Shown: piece after piece, positions 44,640 through 64,000 of the stretch
How positions within the stretch are numbered: the first letter of the stretch is position 1
Layout of the letters: every line of letters starts with the position of its first letter
Assembly: GCA_051294375.1 (NCBI GenBank)
Contig: CM119269.1
Span: 372,001 to 436,000, forward strand
Origin: Paraspadella gotoi
Lineage: Eukaryota > Chaetognatha
Reading direction: 5' to 3'
DNA length: 64,000 bases
Notes under the pieces: model-generated
What the model was told of the DNA's origin: nothing
Databases searched by the model: none
What the model saw: only the letters and a program-made list of their open reading frames with translations
Translations under genes and position numbers: made by a program

Positions 44640-44850
44640 TGATGATACCAAATATTGATCGCATGATAATCAAATATTGATGCGATGATAACCAATAATT
44701 GATGCGATGATAATAAAATAACTGATGTGATGATAATCAAATGATTGATGCGATGATAGTCATTCATTGATGTGATGATAATCATTTCATTGATGATGAT
44801 AATCATTCATTGATGCGATGATAGTCATTCATTGACGCGATGAGTCATTC
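44640..44850. repeat. Degenerate tandem repeat, about 25-bp unit
   Basis: Repeats of TTGATGCGATGATAATCA with variation, about eight units. Confidence 0.85.
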
Positions 44851-44884
44851 ATCGTAAATAAAACAAACAAATGCGTGTATGAAT

Positions 44885-44936
<52 letters not shown>

Positions 44937-45519
44937 AGTGAGAGAGGCTGGTCGAGTTTTCACTCTCGTTTATATAAAGTATAATCAGAGCTGGACCGCC
45001 TGCAGAGCTGAACTCGTTTTTTCGACGTATCTGAGTAGGGACGAACTCTTTTCCTTTCCTTTGAATGAAATTTTAGATTGTTCTTTTTTTTAAGAAAGAA
45101 CCAGACCGAGGTCAAATTTCATATTTGCATATTTAACTATAATTTATAAATATTTATCCCAACTCAAATAATTATTATTTTAAAAAAGAATAAAAATGAT
45201 TAATATATACACTAAAAAAAATTTACAATTTTAAAATTGTAAAAATTATTAGAATAACAAAAAAGTAATGTTTAATTTGACAATATCTCTCTTCTCAACT
45301 CCTATTTTAGATATAATTTGCCAATAGTGGGCGACGCGGTCCAAAGTTACAGTAATAAACAAAAACAAAAAAAATTTTTTTGTTGAAAGTTATATATGTA
45401 ATTAAATTAATCCGCGCAATTGCCGGACATATAGCAGCTATATGTACAGGCAGCAAGCTGATGTACATGTGACTTTGCCTGCATTATAAGTTATTTTTCC
45501 TTTTTTCTAAAAGGAATCC

Positions 45520-45862
45520 ATTAAAATCTCGATGTAAATTTGGGATTTTGTATAGAGAAAAAAAAATAAATGGCGATAATAAAAGTTTTTAGAAGGAAAA
45601 AAATAATAAGAATTTTTCAAAAAACGAACGGGTCGTACATAGAGAGAGAGAAGAGAGAGAGAGAGAGAAGAGAGTGAAAAAAAAGTGACTAAAAATTTTG
45701 TTTTTTAAAAAAAAAGAGAGAGAGAGAGAGAGATAGAGAGAGCCGGAACTCGTTTACTCGTCGCGCAGTGACGGAGGTAAAAAAAAGGTGACTAAAAATT
45801 ATTTTTGTACAAAAAAAAGAGATAGAGAAGAGAAAGGAGAGAGAGAGACAGATAGAGAGAAA

Positions 45863-45909
<47 letters not shown>

Positions 45910-46038
45910 AGAGCCGGAACACGTGTTTACTCGTTTACAAGTGAATAAATTTTTTTTTGTAAAAAAAAAAAGAGAGAGAGAGTGAGAGAGAGAGAGAGAG
46001 AGAAGAGAGAGAAAGAGAGAGAGAAGAGAGAGAGAGAA

Positions 46039-46082
<44 letters not shown>

Positions 46083-46360
46083 AGAGAAAGTTTTCCCGCC
46101 AACGATACGCAATATTAGGTCACTCTTGTTTATATCGGCGTGATCTCGGTCAAGTTGATTTTTTTTATACACGTAACGCGTTATTAGGTCATGTTCCTCG
46201 AATTGTTTATTCGTTGCCCCGCAACGGCACGAAATCCAGGTGAAGTTAGTTATTCTTCACATTTTTCAAAAAAATCCACGAAAATCTCAGATGTAAATTT
46301 GGGATTTTGTATTGAGAAAAAAAAGCGCGGAATAAGATAAGAGAGAGAAGAAAACGACGA

Positions 46361-46391
<31 letters not shown>

Positions 46392-46560
46392 CGGAGGGAG
46401 ACGGAGGGAAGAGAGAGAGAGAGCCTGAATCGTTTTTTTTTTTTAAAACGATTCAGAAAAGGCAGCGCCTGATCAAATATATATGTTTTAGAAAGAAAAA
46501 AATAATCAGAATTTTTCAAAAAACGAACGATCACGCAAGAGATCGCACACAAAGAGAGAC
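45520..46560. repeat. Duplicated blocks with GA arrays, about 0.75-0.9 kb apart
   Basis: GATGTAAATTTGGGATTTTG occurs near 45530 and again near 46285. AGAATTTTTCAAAAAACGAA occurs near 45610 and 46508. The phrase GAGAGAGCC(G/T)GAA recurs several times between GA runs. This looks like a diverged tandem or segmental duplication. Confidence 0.7.
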
Positions 46561-47867
46561 AGAGAGAAACTGAACTCGTTTTTAAACGATTCAGAAAAGG
46601 CAGCGCCTAAAAAATATATATATAATAAAAAATAAATAAAAGAAAGGTAAAAAATGTTACAATGGTTTACAATTGGAAACTTTTCCATTTTTTTCCAATC
46701 GCGCAGCTTGTAAAAGATTTTATTTTTATTTGTATTAAAATTAAGATATAGCTTCTCATTAAAAAAATCCTTTGAGTTCCCATTTTTATTAGAAATTTAA
46801 AAAAATTTTTTTGAATTTCATCTTCAATATTATATACTGCAATATGTAAATTAGCTTAAAGCATTTCTAATATACTAATTTGGATATTATAATGAGTACT
46901 ATAATCTCATTTGCATATTGCAGTAAATCATAATGAAGTGGAAATTCAAACAAAAAATACTTAAACCAAAATGTAATATGAAAATATCACAGCTATTTCA
47001 AGATGAAAAGCCATATCTAAATTTTTAACTTACTATGATCGCACCCTTTGTTAAAACTTTATCATAATTCAATAATTTTTATTTAAAAAAAACGGTAAGT
47101 CACAGCCAACCTATAAAAGCGTAGTAGTTTTTATTTATATGAAACAGCGTGACCACGACGACGACGACGACGACGCCACAAAGAAGCAACCCTAAAACAT
47201 TATAGAGCCTTGACCCGGCTTCGCCGGTCAAGGCTCGATAATAAAAAATCGTAACAACAAATCATAACAAACTTCTTAATAAATCTAAGTAAAAATCTAA
47301 AAATCAATCGATCAATCAATCAACCAATCATCAATCTATACATCCAATAACTAGTAAGTAAAATTTAATATCAATGGTAGACGGACGGACGGACGGACGG
47401 ACTGAAAAAAATATTTAATGCTACTATGATAGTAATAAAAAACTATGATTGAATAATAATGATTCATTGAGTTTTAGTAGAGCTAAAATAGAGAGAGAGA
47501 GAGAGATAGATATATATATATATATATTACAGATCATAACATACGATCCTCTCACGATTATCACTTCACGATTATCACTTCACGATTCACCCTTTTTAAT
47601 TTATTATTTTCAATTCTTGATTAGAAAAATAATTTTAAAAAATTAATAAAGAGACTTTCCTACCCACACAAAATTTCTTCTCAATCCATCCATCCAATTA
47701 TAATGACGGACAGACGGATGGATTTAAGTGAATGACCGACAATTTTGTAAGGGTGGACCGATGGACCGACAATGTGAATTGTAGATCTGATAAGCAGATC
47801 CGACTAAAAAGTAAAGGAGAAAACTGAAAAAGTAAGTGAATCTGGAAAAGTAAAAAGTGAACTTTCC

Positions 47868-55831
<7,964 letters not shown>

Positions 55832-56918
55832 ATCTGTGAATGAGGAGTGAGACCACGAGGGGGAGGACTACATGAGATTGGTCGAATTTAAACATACGAG
55901 ATGAGACTCAGCAAATGTTATTTTTATAATTTATCTCTTACTCAACTATTGACTAATATGATTTATAGTATTACTTGCGTTATGATCATTTCATATGTAC
56001 GCGAAACGGACATACTGACTTACGCAAACAGACTCACCGAAAACATTGAATATTACGCTTAAGAAGTTTATAAATCTGTTTTTATTGTTTATTTTCTCCC
56101 CCGCTTTTTTTTCAGTTTAAGGGGGGGATTTTCTCCTGGCCGCGCGGTGACGGACCCGTATCATTCTCGCGTCCATTTCGATGTTTTAGGTCCAAAAAAG
56201 TCCGTCCGTTCGTCGGCTTCCATAATATTAGTCAATATTCGAAAGCGACTCGTAACACGTTGTTGCGAATTCGTTAAATAGATTTTGTATAAAAGAGATA
56301 ATTTGGTTTTTCTTAAAAATCTCAGAATTAAAAATCCAGGAAAGCCTCAGCAAATTGTCTCGCTCTCTCTCTCGGCCTCCGCTGCAGAAGATGAAGAGAT
56401 TCCGTCCGTCGACGACAGAGGGCGACAACGATAGAGACGACGAAAAGGGAAATGAAAATCGAACAAAAGAACAGATGATGTTAACACTTTTTTGTTTAAT
56501 TGTATTAAAAATCGTTGTGTATCTTAATGTTATTTTTAATCTTCATATTTTATAGAAATTAAATTTTTTGTCCTCTCTTTATTTCCTACATTAGACTAAA
56601 AATCTTAAGATATCAGTTATCTGTAGAGTTTCAATTATTCAAATTTTCTTTTTTCCGAAAGTAAAACTTTTTCAGTATTTAAGGTAATGAGTTTTTGCAA
56701 TACTACATAAGCTTATTGTATTAAACTAAAAAATTCTTGTAACAAAAAAAAAGAAGGATAGTTTTTTTAACCAAACAACAATATAATTTTATTGGCTACA
56801 TTTTACAGATAAGAGTTATTAATAAATGATTAATAAAAATAATCAGTCCAAGATCCATGTTAATAGATTAGATTAATATTTACAAATAGTCCCAGTGATA
56901 AAATGTTATTCCCAGGTG
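55832..56918. other. Intergenic between the zinc-finger and Rh genes
   Basis: Probably the zinc-finger gene's promoter side and the Rh gene's 3' flank. AT-rich, with a GC-rich patch at 56130-56220. No gene recognised. Confidence 0.45.
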
Positions 56919-59900
56919 TTATCCTTCTTGAATCAGAAAATCCAAGTTGATGTTGACCGCCTCGGTATGAGGTTTTCCAAGAAAACGGTTAAGCATCCGT
57001 TGCATGAATCGTTGATACTTTTCGCTCTCCCCTGTAATAAAATCATTATTGTAAATTGGACTAATAAATAATACGACTAATATTACCAATGTTTGACATA
57101 CATTGAATTAAACTTTTAAAGACACTTTTTAAAAATTTGGAAACGCGTATAGTTTTTTTTTTTAAGTTCTGTCTAAAACAACCTTGTTTAATATTTAATC
57201 TAGAATAAGTAAAATGACAATTTTTAAAATTTAAATAATTCCGCCTCAGAATCCCAAGCGCCCTCTATCGGCTGACCTTGCAAGACCCAATAGTCTTCGT
57301 CGTCAAAGACTCTTGTCTCGTCTGGTCTTTCCCAAATCGGGAGACGCAAGATCAAACCGGTGATGGCGCCACCAATGATTGCAATGGCCAATGTGACCAC
57401 GATGGCCTCGAACTGACGACCCGCTTGTTGAGATCCGCTTAAACTGGAAACGGAAAAAAAATATAAACACTACGACAACGATAACCAATCATTAAATAAT
57501 AAAATAAATAATTACAAACGTTAACATAAAAAAAACATATTTTACATTAAATGTTTTTCAAATTTTTAATTTTTATATGTTTTTTTTTTAACCCAAATTT
57601 AACAGAAAAGTAATCATAAAATATACCTACCCCAATCCAAATTTTTTAACATCCAGCAAACAATTATATTCGTTCATGGCAGGATTCATTGCAGGGTAAG
57701 TAACCATGGTAACCTCACTGTTTGGATACCAGTGAGCGAATGCGGGAAAGATACCGCTGGCGATACCGCCCATAAGACCAGCCAATCCTTAAACGTTTGG
57801 GAATTTAATATATTATTAGGTCTAGAAGGAGATGATAATTATCTATGTTGTAAAAATTATTACATCCTTACTCTTGGATGTTCCAAAAAAATTTTTCAAT
57901 GCATTTTTAAAATGAATTAAATTAATCAACTATTATGGTGGATGAAAATCCACCAACCATTCATCAGCGTCCATTGGTACCGGAGGCAAATCATTCGCCT
58001 CCCAACCCAAAGGTCCGGGGTTCTCGCCCGGTGGTCGTCTGGCAGTTAAGAGGGACGGGGTGCTTAACCCGCCTGTAACACAGTGTTACAGCCTGATCCG
58101 AAGCTCAGGGACTGCTTATATTGAACGGTTCTGTCACTAACACATAACAATAATTACTGTCTCTTCACTATTTGATTTTCTAATAAATAAATATTTTAAA
58201 TTGTTTTTCAATTATTTTCATTCTGGTCGTTGGTCCTACGTTAGAAACGAAAAAAAATTTAAACACTTAAATAAGCACTTATCAAAAATAATATTTTATC
58301 ACTATATCTTTATTTATTATCACCGTGTAGACTGTGAACTCCTCTAGAATCGTGAATTTTCAAGAATTTCCTCATGAGAGGAACGAAATATTCTTGCGCA
58401 TGCGCAGTCGTCATTCCCGCCAAAACTCCGATCAAGATGGCTGCCCAAGGCGCGATGTAGGCATTGGCGAGGGCGCCCATTGCCACGCCTCCTGCCAGGC
58501 AAGCTTCTTGCACGTGGAACATGTCCAGTTCACCGAAGCCACTGAGGAATTGGGACATTGCGATGGAACCAATTGCGGAACCGGCGATGCTCCATCGGGT
58601 GTTGGCCAAAGCGACAGTCTGATCCGATCCTGGGATTGATCGATAGATTGATCGATCGTAAATAATTGATTATTTAAATATTAAAGATTTGATTTAGTGT
58701 TTTTTTTTTTACGACATCTTAAGTGTTTAGGATTGTTTTGAGTGTATTATGTTTTGGAAACACTCAATTTGAGTTACCAGAATGTTTCAATTTTATTTTA
58801 TTTTGTGGAATTTTTCTTCGTGAGCCTATTATGAAGCTTATACAATATACAATATACAACTATTATAAAAACCACGAAACTATCCCCGTACCAAGAAAGG
58901 AATAAGCACCAAGAGAGTTTGACTTCCATATAAAGAAAAAGATATGTATAAATCGTATGTTACAATTTTTTATGTTCATAATTTAATATTAAGTATTTAT
59001 ATCCCTTTCTGATATTATTTACCTGTCAAATTTCTTGCATTGAACGAAGGCCACATCGCCCAGAGAAACGCCATTCCCAACAAAGCAAATGAGTTGGATT
59101 CTTTAGACGATTTGTATTTCATATTCCCGCGCAAATATCTCTTATACAAAAGGCGAGAGACAGACAGACCAAAATAAGCGCCAAAGACGTGGACGAGAAT
59201 GGATCCGCCTTCGTCAACCGCGGCGAGGTGATGCTGACAGACATAGGCGTTGATCGAGTAGAGAATGATCTCAATTATGCCCATCGCTGTCAGCTGTGAT
59301 GACAAAGGGAATGAAGCAAAAAGAGAATGGAAAAATTAAGAAGAAAGGGAAGATATCTTTGTGATTTGATTTAATGATTATGACAAACCCTGTCAACTGG
59401 GATATTAAATATGAAAGAACGGTGGCCATTAGATTTTTGTCAAAACTGTAGTTTGTATCTTTTCCTTGTTATGTGAGATTTGGTTATAAAGTAGCAGAGT
59501 TTTTATTTGTATTAAACAACGAGTTTTTCAAAATATTTGGACATGTTTCGGTCCTGGATTCAGACCTTAGTCAGCGCATTTGACAAATTTGAGATTGTCA
59601 AGATTGTCAAATTTGTCAAATGAGCTGACGAAGGTCTGAATCAAGGACCGAAACATGTCCAAATATGAAATGACATTTCTCGCACACACTCCATCACAGA
59701 CCTGCAACGGCGACACGACGCCCAAAACTGCGCCGTAGCTGATCAAAACAGCAAAGACTCCGGCGTCGGCGTCGATCAAAGTCTTCAAAGTCAATTTGAC
59801 GGAATTTCTATCTTTTTCTAAAACCGGAATCGTTTCCACTCTCTTCTCTGGGGAGGGGGGAGGCAATCAATAAATCAATCAATCAATCGGTCGAAAATTC

Positions 59901-61762
59901 AATTGGCTAATTATTTACTTTATGAATCCAACTGCCATACAATAAAAATCTCATCGTTGAATATAGTTTATCAATCAACGATTAACTTAAGTCAATTAAG
60001 TCAATAAATTACTCAGTTAATGACTAAATAGCTAAATCACTAATTCAATCAATCAATCTCATTAAATGTGAGAGACAAAACAATCGGTCAGCCTTCCACT
60101 AAATACCTCTGATTTGAAAGAGCTTGAAGTAATTATTTCCACTAGCTCCACCTAGTTGCACCCGAAGATTTTCGTCTAGAGCGTCTCCATTTTTTAAGGC
60201 GACGCTTTGAATGTTGTTCACGAAAAGACTTTGCAAGGCGCGAGACTTGGCCGTGTCCCCTCGAACCAGGATCAGGTCAACGTCCGTTTTGTTCAACCAA
60301 TGTTCGTTCAACTGCATCGTCGTTCGTGACGTCAGATGGAATTTGTCAGAATCTTTAAGGGGAGCAGGAAGTTAGGGATGGGGAGTTTTAAGGGGAGAAG
60401 GAAGTTAGGGATGGGGAGTTTTAAGGGGAGAAGGAAGTTAGGGATGGGGAGTTTTAATATATATATATAACTAATATAATAATTAACGGAAAAGTTTTGG
60501 AAAGATAAATATATTGTCGCCAATATCAATGATACTGAATCTAAACTCATAAAAAGATTGAAATTGAAGAGACAGTGATAATTGTTATGTGTTAATGACA
60601 GAACCGTTCAATATAAGCAGTCCCTGAGCTTCGGATCAGGCTGTAACACCGTGTTACAAGCGGGTTAAGCGCCCCGTCCCTCTTAACTGCCAGACGACCA
60701 CCGGGCTAGAACCCCGGACCTTTGGGTTGGGAGGCGAATGACTTGCCTCCGGCACCAATGGCCGCTGATAAACGGTTGGTGGATTTTAGTCCACCATAAA
60801 ATTATCTTTTGACGAATGATTCTCCAAATGGAGAGACCGGAAAGACCGACCAAAATAGTCAATATTATTTTAGTATAATTAACCAATGATTTTGATTAAA
60901 GGAATTTTAATCAAAAGATTTAATTTATTAAGTTTTCATAAACGGTTAATGAGCAAATCTTAATTAATTTTTGACTGGTGTTCATTTGTTTTTCCTTCTC
61001 ACCGACTGTGGCGCATTTGGTCGTCGACTGATTCCAGTACAACCATCCGTTGACCAGTAGATGAATCTGTGCGCAGAGAACGACCACGTAGAGAGTGTAG
61101 CCTGACCCGCAGTGGGTGAGTCGTTCCAGGAACGTGTAGAGGAACCCGATCCCAAAAACGACCATCACGTGAACATCCTGGCCGATAGCGATAGCGATAG
61201 CGATAGCCAATTAGAATTTTGAACAATAATCATCAAAAACAACTACATTTATACTACATCATTGGTGCTTGCTGCTAAGCTGCTTAGCCTACATCATTGT
61301 TTGCTGCAAAGCCAACATCGTTGTTACTTGCTAAAAAAAATCAAATCACAGTATTGGTTACTGCAAGGCCAACCACAGTATTGGTTGCTGCATAGCCAAC
61401 CACAGTATTGGTTGCTGCATAGCCATCCACAGTATTGGCTGCTGCAAGGCCAACCACAGTATTGGTTGCTACAAGGCCAACCACAGTATTAGTTGCTGCA
61501 ATTCCATCATCACCGTTACTTGCTACAAGGCTCTCATAGATTTCACACTTTTATTATCACATCTCACCTGAAATTTAACATATTGAATGTGAGAAATGGT
61601 TTTGTCTTTTCCAGAGTCAATTTCCGGTGGGGAATCGGAGCCCTTCGCGTCGTCGTCATATTCGACTAAAGTTCCGAACAAAATAATGAAGACGATTTGA
61701 GTAGTTAAGTAAAATTTGGAAAAACTTTTGTAATGCCAAATTCGGCGTAAAATCTGGAACAT
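56919..61762 (-). CDS. Rh-type (Rhesus family) ammonium transporter A
   Basis: Nine exons with closing phases give 589 residues: 61762-61568, 61177-61003, 60352-60107, 59847-59702, 59293-59023, 58629-58324, 57787-57631, 57437-57277, 57031-56919. Rh proteins are trimeric membrane channels for ammonia/ammonium. Landmarks: FQDVHVMVVFGIGFLYTFL (helix 2), LIDADAGVF...YGAVLGVVSP (helix 4), VHVFGAYFGLSVSR with the first pore His, LANTRWSIAGSAIGSI, HVQEACLAGGVAMG with the second pore His, KIHDSRGVHSLHG, and the C-terminal helix ITGLILRLP. Usual length is about 480; the excess is mainly an insert of about 100 residues between helices 3 and 4. Exon 3 encodes most of it. By family topology this loop is extracellular. 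It has an NKT sequon but no recognisable domain. A C-terminal tail extends past YWVLQG. Confidence 0.93.
57932..58167 (+). repeat. SINE-like interspersed repeat, copy 3
   Basis: A full-length copy, about 235 bp, in an intron of Rh gene A. It has the 5' GGTGGA hairpin, the middle GGGGTTCTCGCCCGGTGG and the 3' end TGTCTCTTCA. Confidence 0.85.
59533..59668. repeat. Palindrome (about 58-bp arms) carrying hammerhead motifs
   Basis: The left arm 59533-59590 and right arm 59609-59668 are reverse complements with few mismatches. The right arm has an intact hammerhead core; the left arm, read on the minus strand, has CTGACTA in place of CTGACGA. It lies in an intron of Rh gene A. Confidence 0.85.
59625..59659 (+). 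ncRNA. Hammerhead ribozyme candidate (intact core)
   Basis: CTGACGA fits the CUGANGA consensus. It is followed by stem II (GGTC/GACC) and GAAACATGTC, giving a minimal stem III and a GUC cleavage triplet, as in the candidate at 28516. Stem I is not obvious from adjacent bases. Confidence 0.6.
60356..60460. repeat. Minisatellite, about 34-bp unit, three units
   Basis: The unit contains GGAAGTTAGGGATGGGGAGT followed by TTTAAGGGGAGAA, directly before Rh exon 3 in the transcribed sense. Confidence 0.85.
60565..60798 (-). repeat. SINE-like interspersed repeat, copy 4
   Basis: A full-length copy in opposite orientation to copy 3, in the intron between Rh A exons 2 and 3. It carries CCGGGCTAGAACCCCGGACC, the B-box-like sequence. 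Confidence 0.85.
61340..61510. repeat. Minisatellite, about 27-bp unit, six to seven units
   Basis: Units read GGCCAACCACAGTATTGGTT plus GCTGCAA or GCTGCAT. The unit is 27 bp, so one frame stays open and encodes QYWLLQGQP repeats; I do not take this as a gene. Confidence 0.85.
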
Positions 61763-62482
61763 CGTGTTTTTTTTTTTTGTTTTTTTTTTGTCTTGAGACT
61801 AAAGATAAAAATTAAAGACAATTTAATGTGAAAGTGTTAATAACCATGCAATAAATATGTCCACAAGTAAACCTTTCGTTAAGCCCCGTAATAATTAGTA
61901 ATAATTAGTTTGATTTTTAACTTTTGCCAAATAGAAAGCCAATAGGTTTACGCTCAGTTTTGATTTACAATCACTTTTATAAAGTAATGATGACCATCCG
62001 GAGGTATAAAATGCCAAAAAAAAGACAAATATTTAGAAAAACTGTGCCAAAGACTGTAACATTAAGTATGACGCAGTCAGTTTCATTGTTTGATAAACGC
62101 TCGTCTGTCTTCTCCCACGATTTTTCTTCCGTCTTTTATGGTTTTACTGATGTTTCCTGAAAAATATAAGAAAACGAGTTTGAGCACACAACTCCTGGTT
62201 TCACGCGGGCATTTGGCGGTAAGCAGCGAATCAGATGATTAATCTTACCATTTCTTTTTTAATTTAATACAATTTAACAACAATATTTATAATTTATAGT
62301 TTTTTTATATGGTATTTGCTTTCATTCAGGTGATAATGCAGGTTATGATCGTTAAGATTTTTATGGTGGTTAACTGGTTATGGTAGCATATTTTTATTAT
62401 GTTTACATTTCTTATAAAAGGAAAAACAAATTAATTAGTTAACTGTAATTTATGTTTTTTATTTTAAAATTTCAGAATAAAA
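61763..62482. other. Intergenic between the two Rh genes
   Basis: AT-rich, 0.7 kb, no recognised gene. It should include the promoter of Rh gene A. Confidence 0.45.
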
Positions 62483-63301
62483 TTAACCTAATTTCCAAAA
62501 ATCTTCATCGTCGTACAGCTGCTCGTCGTTAGGATTATCCCAAATCGAAAGTCGCATAATTAATCCAGTAAAGATTCCACCGACAAGAGCGAAGACCAAA
62601 GTGACCACCTGAGCGGCCATTTGGTGACCGCCTTGTTTTAAGGAGCTCCATCTGTGGGTTTAGTCAGAAAATGTGGAGAACAATCATTGGTATAATTAAG
62701 TATAAAGAGATTCTGTGGAGCGGGATGAAATTAAGCTTCAAAGTCGAAAACGTTATGTGGCTTATTACTTTTAAATACTTCGTTCCATTTTTTTCTATTA
62801 AGCCTTTAATATTTTCATTCAAATATTTTTTAAACGGGATTATATGAACCTACTACGCCCAACCTTCATAATTTGGCTCTCTTTTCCAAAAACGTCCAAT
62901 TTCTGTTCCTTAATCCTTAAACTTAATTTTAACGCTAATATTTAACCCTAATCTGTTACCAATCTTTAATCTTTTAATCCTAAATCCTAATCCTTGATAC
63001 CTAAATCCTTGATTCCCTATCCTAAACTTGAACCGAATCTAATTCCTAATTTAAGATGAAATAGGGCGTTATGGGAATATAAGGCCCTTAATTAAACTTT
63101 TTTCCTTACCTTCATTATCCCCGACTTACCCTAAGCCAAAAAACACATCTTTCCCTTCATTGATTCTCATGCGACAAAGAGCTTCGTTCGGTTGAGGAGC
63201 CATTGCGGGAAACACCCTGTAGAGGCTGCTTCCGTATTTTTCCTCTGTAGCAACGCCGGCGACGATGGCGCTCCCGACGCCGGCGATGAGCGCCGGGACA
63301 C
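62483..63301 (-). CDS. Rh-type ammonium transporter B, 3' part only
   Basis: The last two coding exons are in the window: 63301-63130 and 62651-62483. The first starts mid-protein (VPALIAGVGSAIVAGVAT), matching the segment after the HG motif of Rh gene A. The second gives the last membrane helix (TLVFALVGGIFTGLIMRLSI) and ends YDDEDFWKLG with a stop. The 5' part lies beyond the window edge. It is shorter at the C-terminus than gene A, which has a further exon. Same strand and similar intron positions show a tandem duplicate. Confidence 0.85.
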
Positions 63302-64000
63302 CTGGCGGAAAAATGAGATGGCGTGGTTGTTGGAGTTTTTTTTCCTTTGTGGATCTCAAATATTTCTTTATGGATTTACATTACACCGTTGACTTGCACT
63401 TTATTAATAATTATTTTTTATTATTATATTATTATTTATTATTATTTTATTATTATAAATTTCATATTAAACTATTAGTTTTTATCAGTTCTTTAAACGT
63501 CATCACAAGCACAGGGAGTATAGTACGTAATTGAATTAATATTTATTATAATTGCAGGAATTGCTACATTGTTTGTTTTTGTATTTGAATTTACCTTTAC
63601 GAAATCATATGGTAACCATGTATAAAAGTATAATTAACTTAATATAGATTTAAAAATGTTTTATCACAGACTCTCTCTCTCTCTCTGTCTCTCTCTCCCT
63701 CTCCCTCTCTCCCTCTCTTTCTTTCCGAAGCAGAGCACTCTCATGAAATTAGCATCATTAAAATGATTAAGTAGTAAAAAAAATATTTTGTTCATATTGT
63801 CTTGGGAACAGAGATTCAGATTCATATTCTTCATAAAAAGTTAAATCAAAATATAAAACATGTTATCCAATATTCTGTCGTCTTCAGCATTTAAAATTTT
63901 ATTCTCTGTAGTATAAACTTATATATGTTCAACCGTTTTAGTCATTTTTTGCGGCTTAAAAAGTAAAATATTATATAACATATCATCTAAAAGTTTCTTA
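63302..64000. other. Probable Rh gene B intron, no exon seen
   Basis: AT-rich with a CT run at 63668-63722. The acceptor before 63301 implies the gene continues past the window, so this is probably intron. Confidence 0.5.

Larger units (their letters stand above)
41114..47867. other. Gene-poor, low-complexity region
   Basis: This region holds GA/CT runs (43880-43927, 44886-44934, 45640-46090), a tandem repeat of ATTGATGCGATGATAATC type (44640-44850), duplicated blocks at 45.5-46.6 kb, a degenerate hammerhead motif at 41628 and two weak orphan exon candidates. Nothing else looks coding. Confidence 0.55.

Noticed and set aside
57990-58070. Possible true tRNA gene
   Set aside because: The tRNA-like part lacks a full cloverleaf and is repeated as part of a dispersed SINE-like family.
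61262-61492. Open frame of QYWLLQGQP-type repeats
   Set aside because: The 27-bp minisatellite keeps one frame open by its length; it lies in an Rh intron on the opposite strand.

Overview
The window is nuclear DNA of an animal. Spliced genes with GT-AG introns sit in AT-rich non-coding DNA full of CT/GA, AAT and GGAAA simple repeats, with four assembly gaps (N runs). Three gene types narrow it to a bilaterian invertebrate: RAD21 cohesin with animal-type N- and C-terminal domains, Rh-type ammonium transporters, and a CRF/DH44-like peptide hormone precursor. I cannot name the phylum or species from sequence alone.

Layout. 0-10.8 kb: one RRM-type RNA-binding protein gene (minus strand) among microsatellites, tandem repeats and three gaps. 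10.8-15.6 kb: a damaged DYRK-family kinase gene, a Penelope-like retroelement remnant with long inverted repeats, and a Ty3/gypsy pol tail. 16.5-30.4 kb: a complete 18-exon RAD21 gene (minus). Its introns carry an element with a 17-bp target-site duplication and a TQT-rich ORF, an LTR-pair element, and a hammerhead-ribozyme palindrome. 31.3-36.1 kb: an intronless mitochondrial carrier (minus), a USP12/46-type deubiquitinase (plus) and a secreted three-domain Kazal inhibitor (plus). 38.0-39.7 kb: a four-exon CRF/DH44-like neuropeptide precursor (minus), with a decayed copy of its last exon 1.4 kb away. 40-47.8 kb: mostly low-complexity DNA with a few orphan exon candidates. 47.9-55.8 kb: a 16-exon, roughly 1405-residue C2H2 zinc-finger gene (minus). 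56.9-64 kb: two tandem Rh transporter genes (minus), the second cut by the window edge.

The genes do not form a pathway. For RAD21, the zinc-finger gene, the first Rh gene, the USP and the peptide precursor, I checked that exon phases close across every predicted intron. That makes broad sequencing error an unlikely cause of the broken kinase. The most interesting items are the TQT-repeat mobile element, the hammerhead-like motifs in near-perfect palindromes, the hormone precursor with its exon relic, the expanded extracellular loop of the Rh transporter, and the unrecognised zinc-finger architecture.
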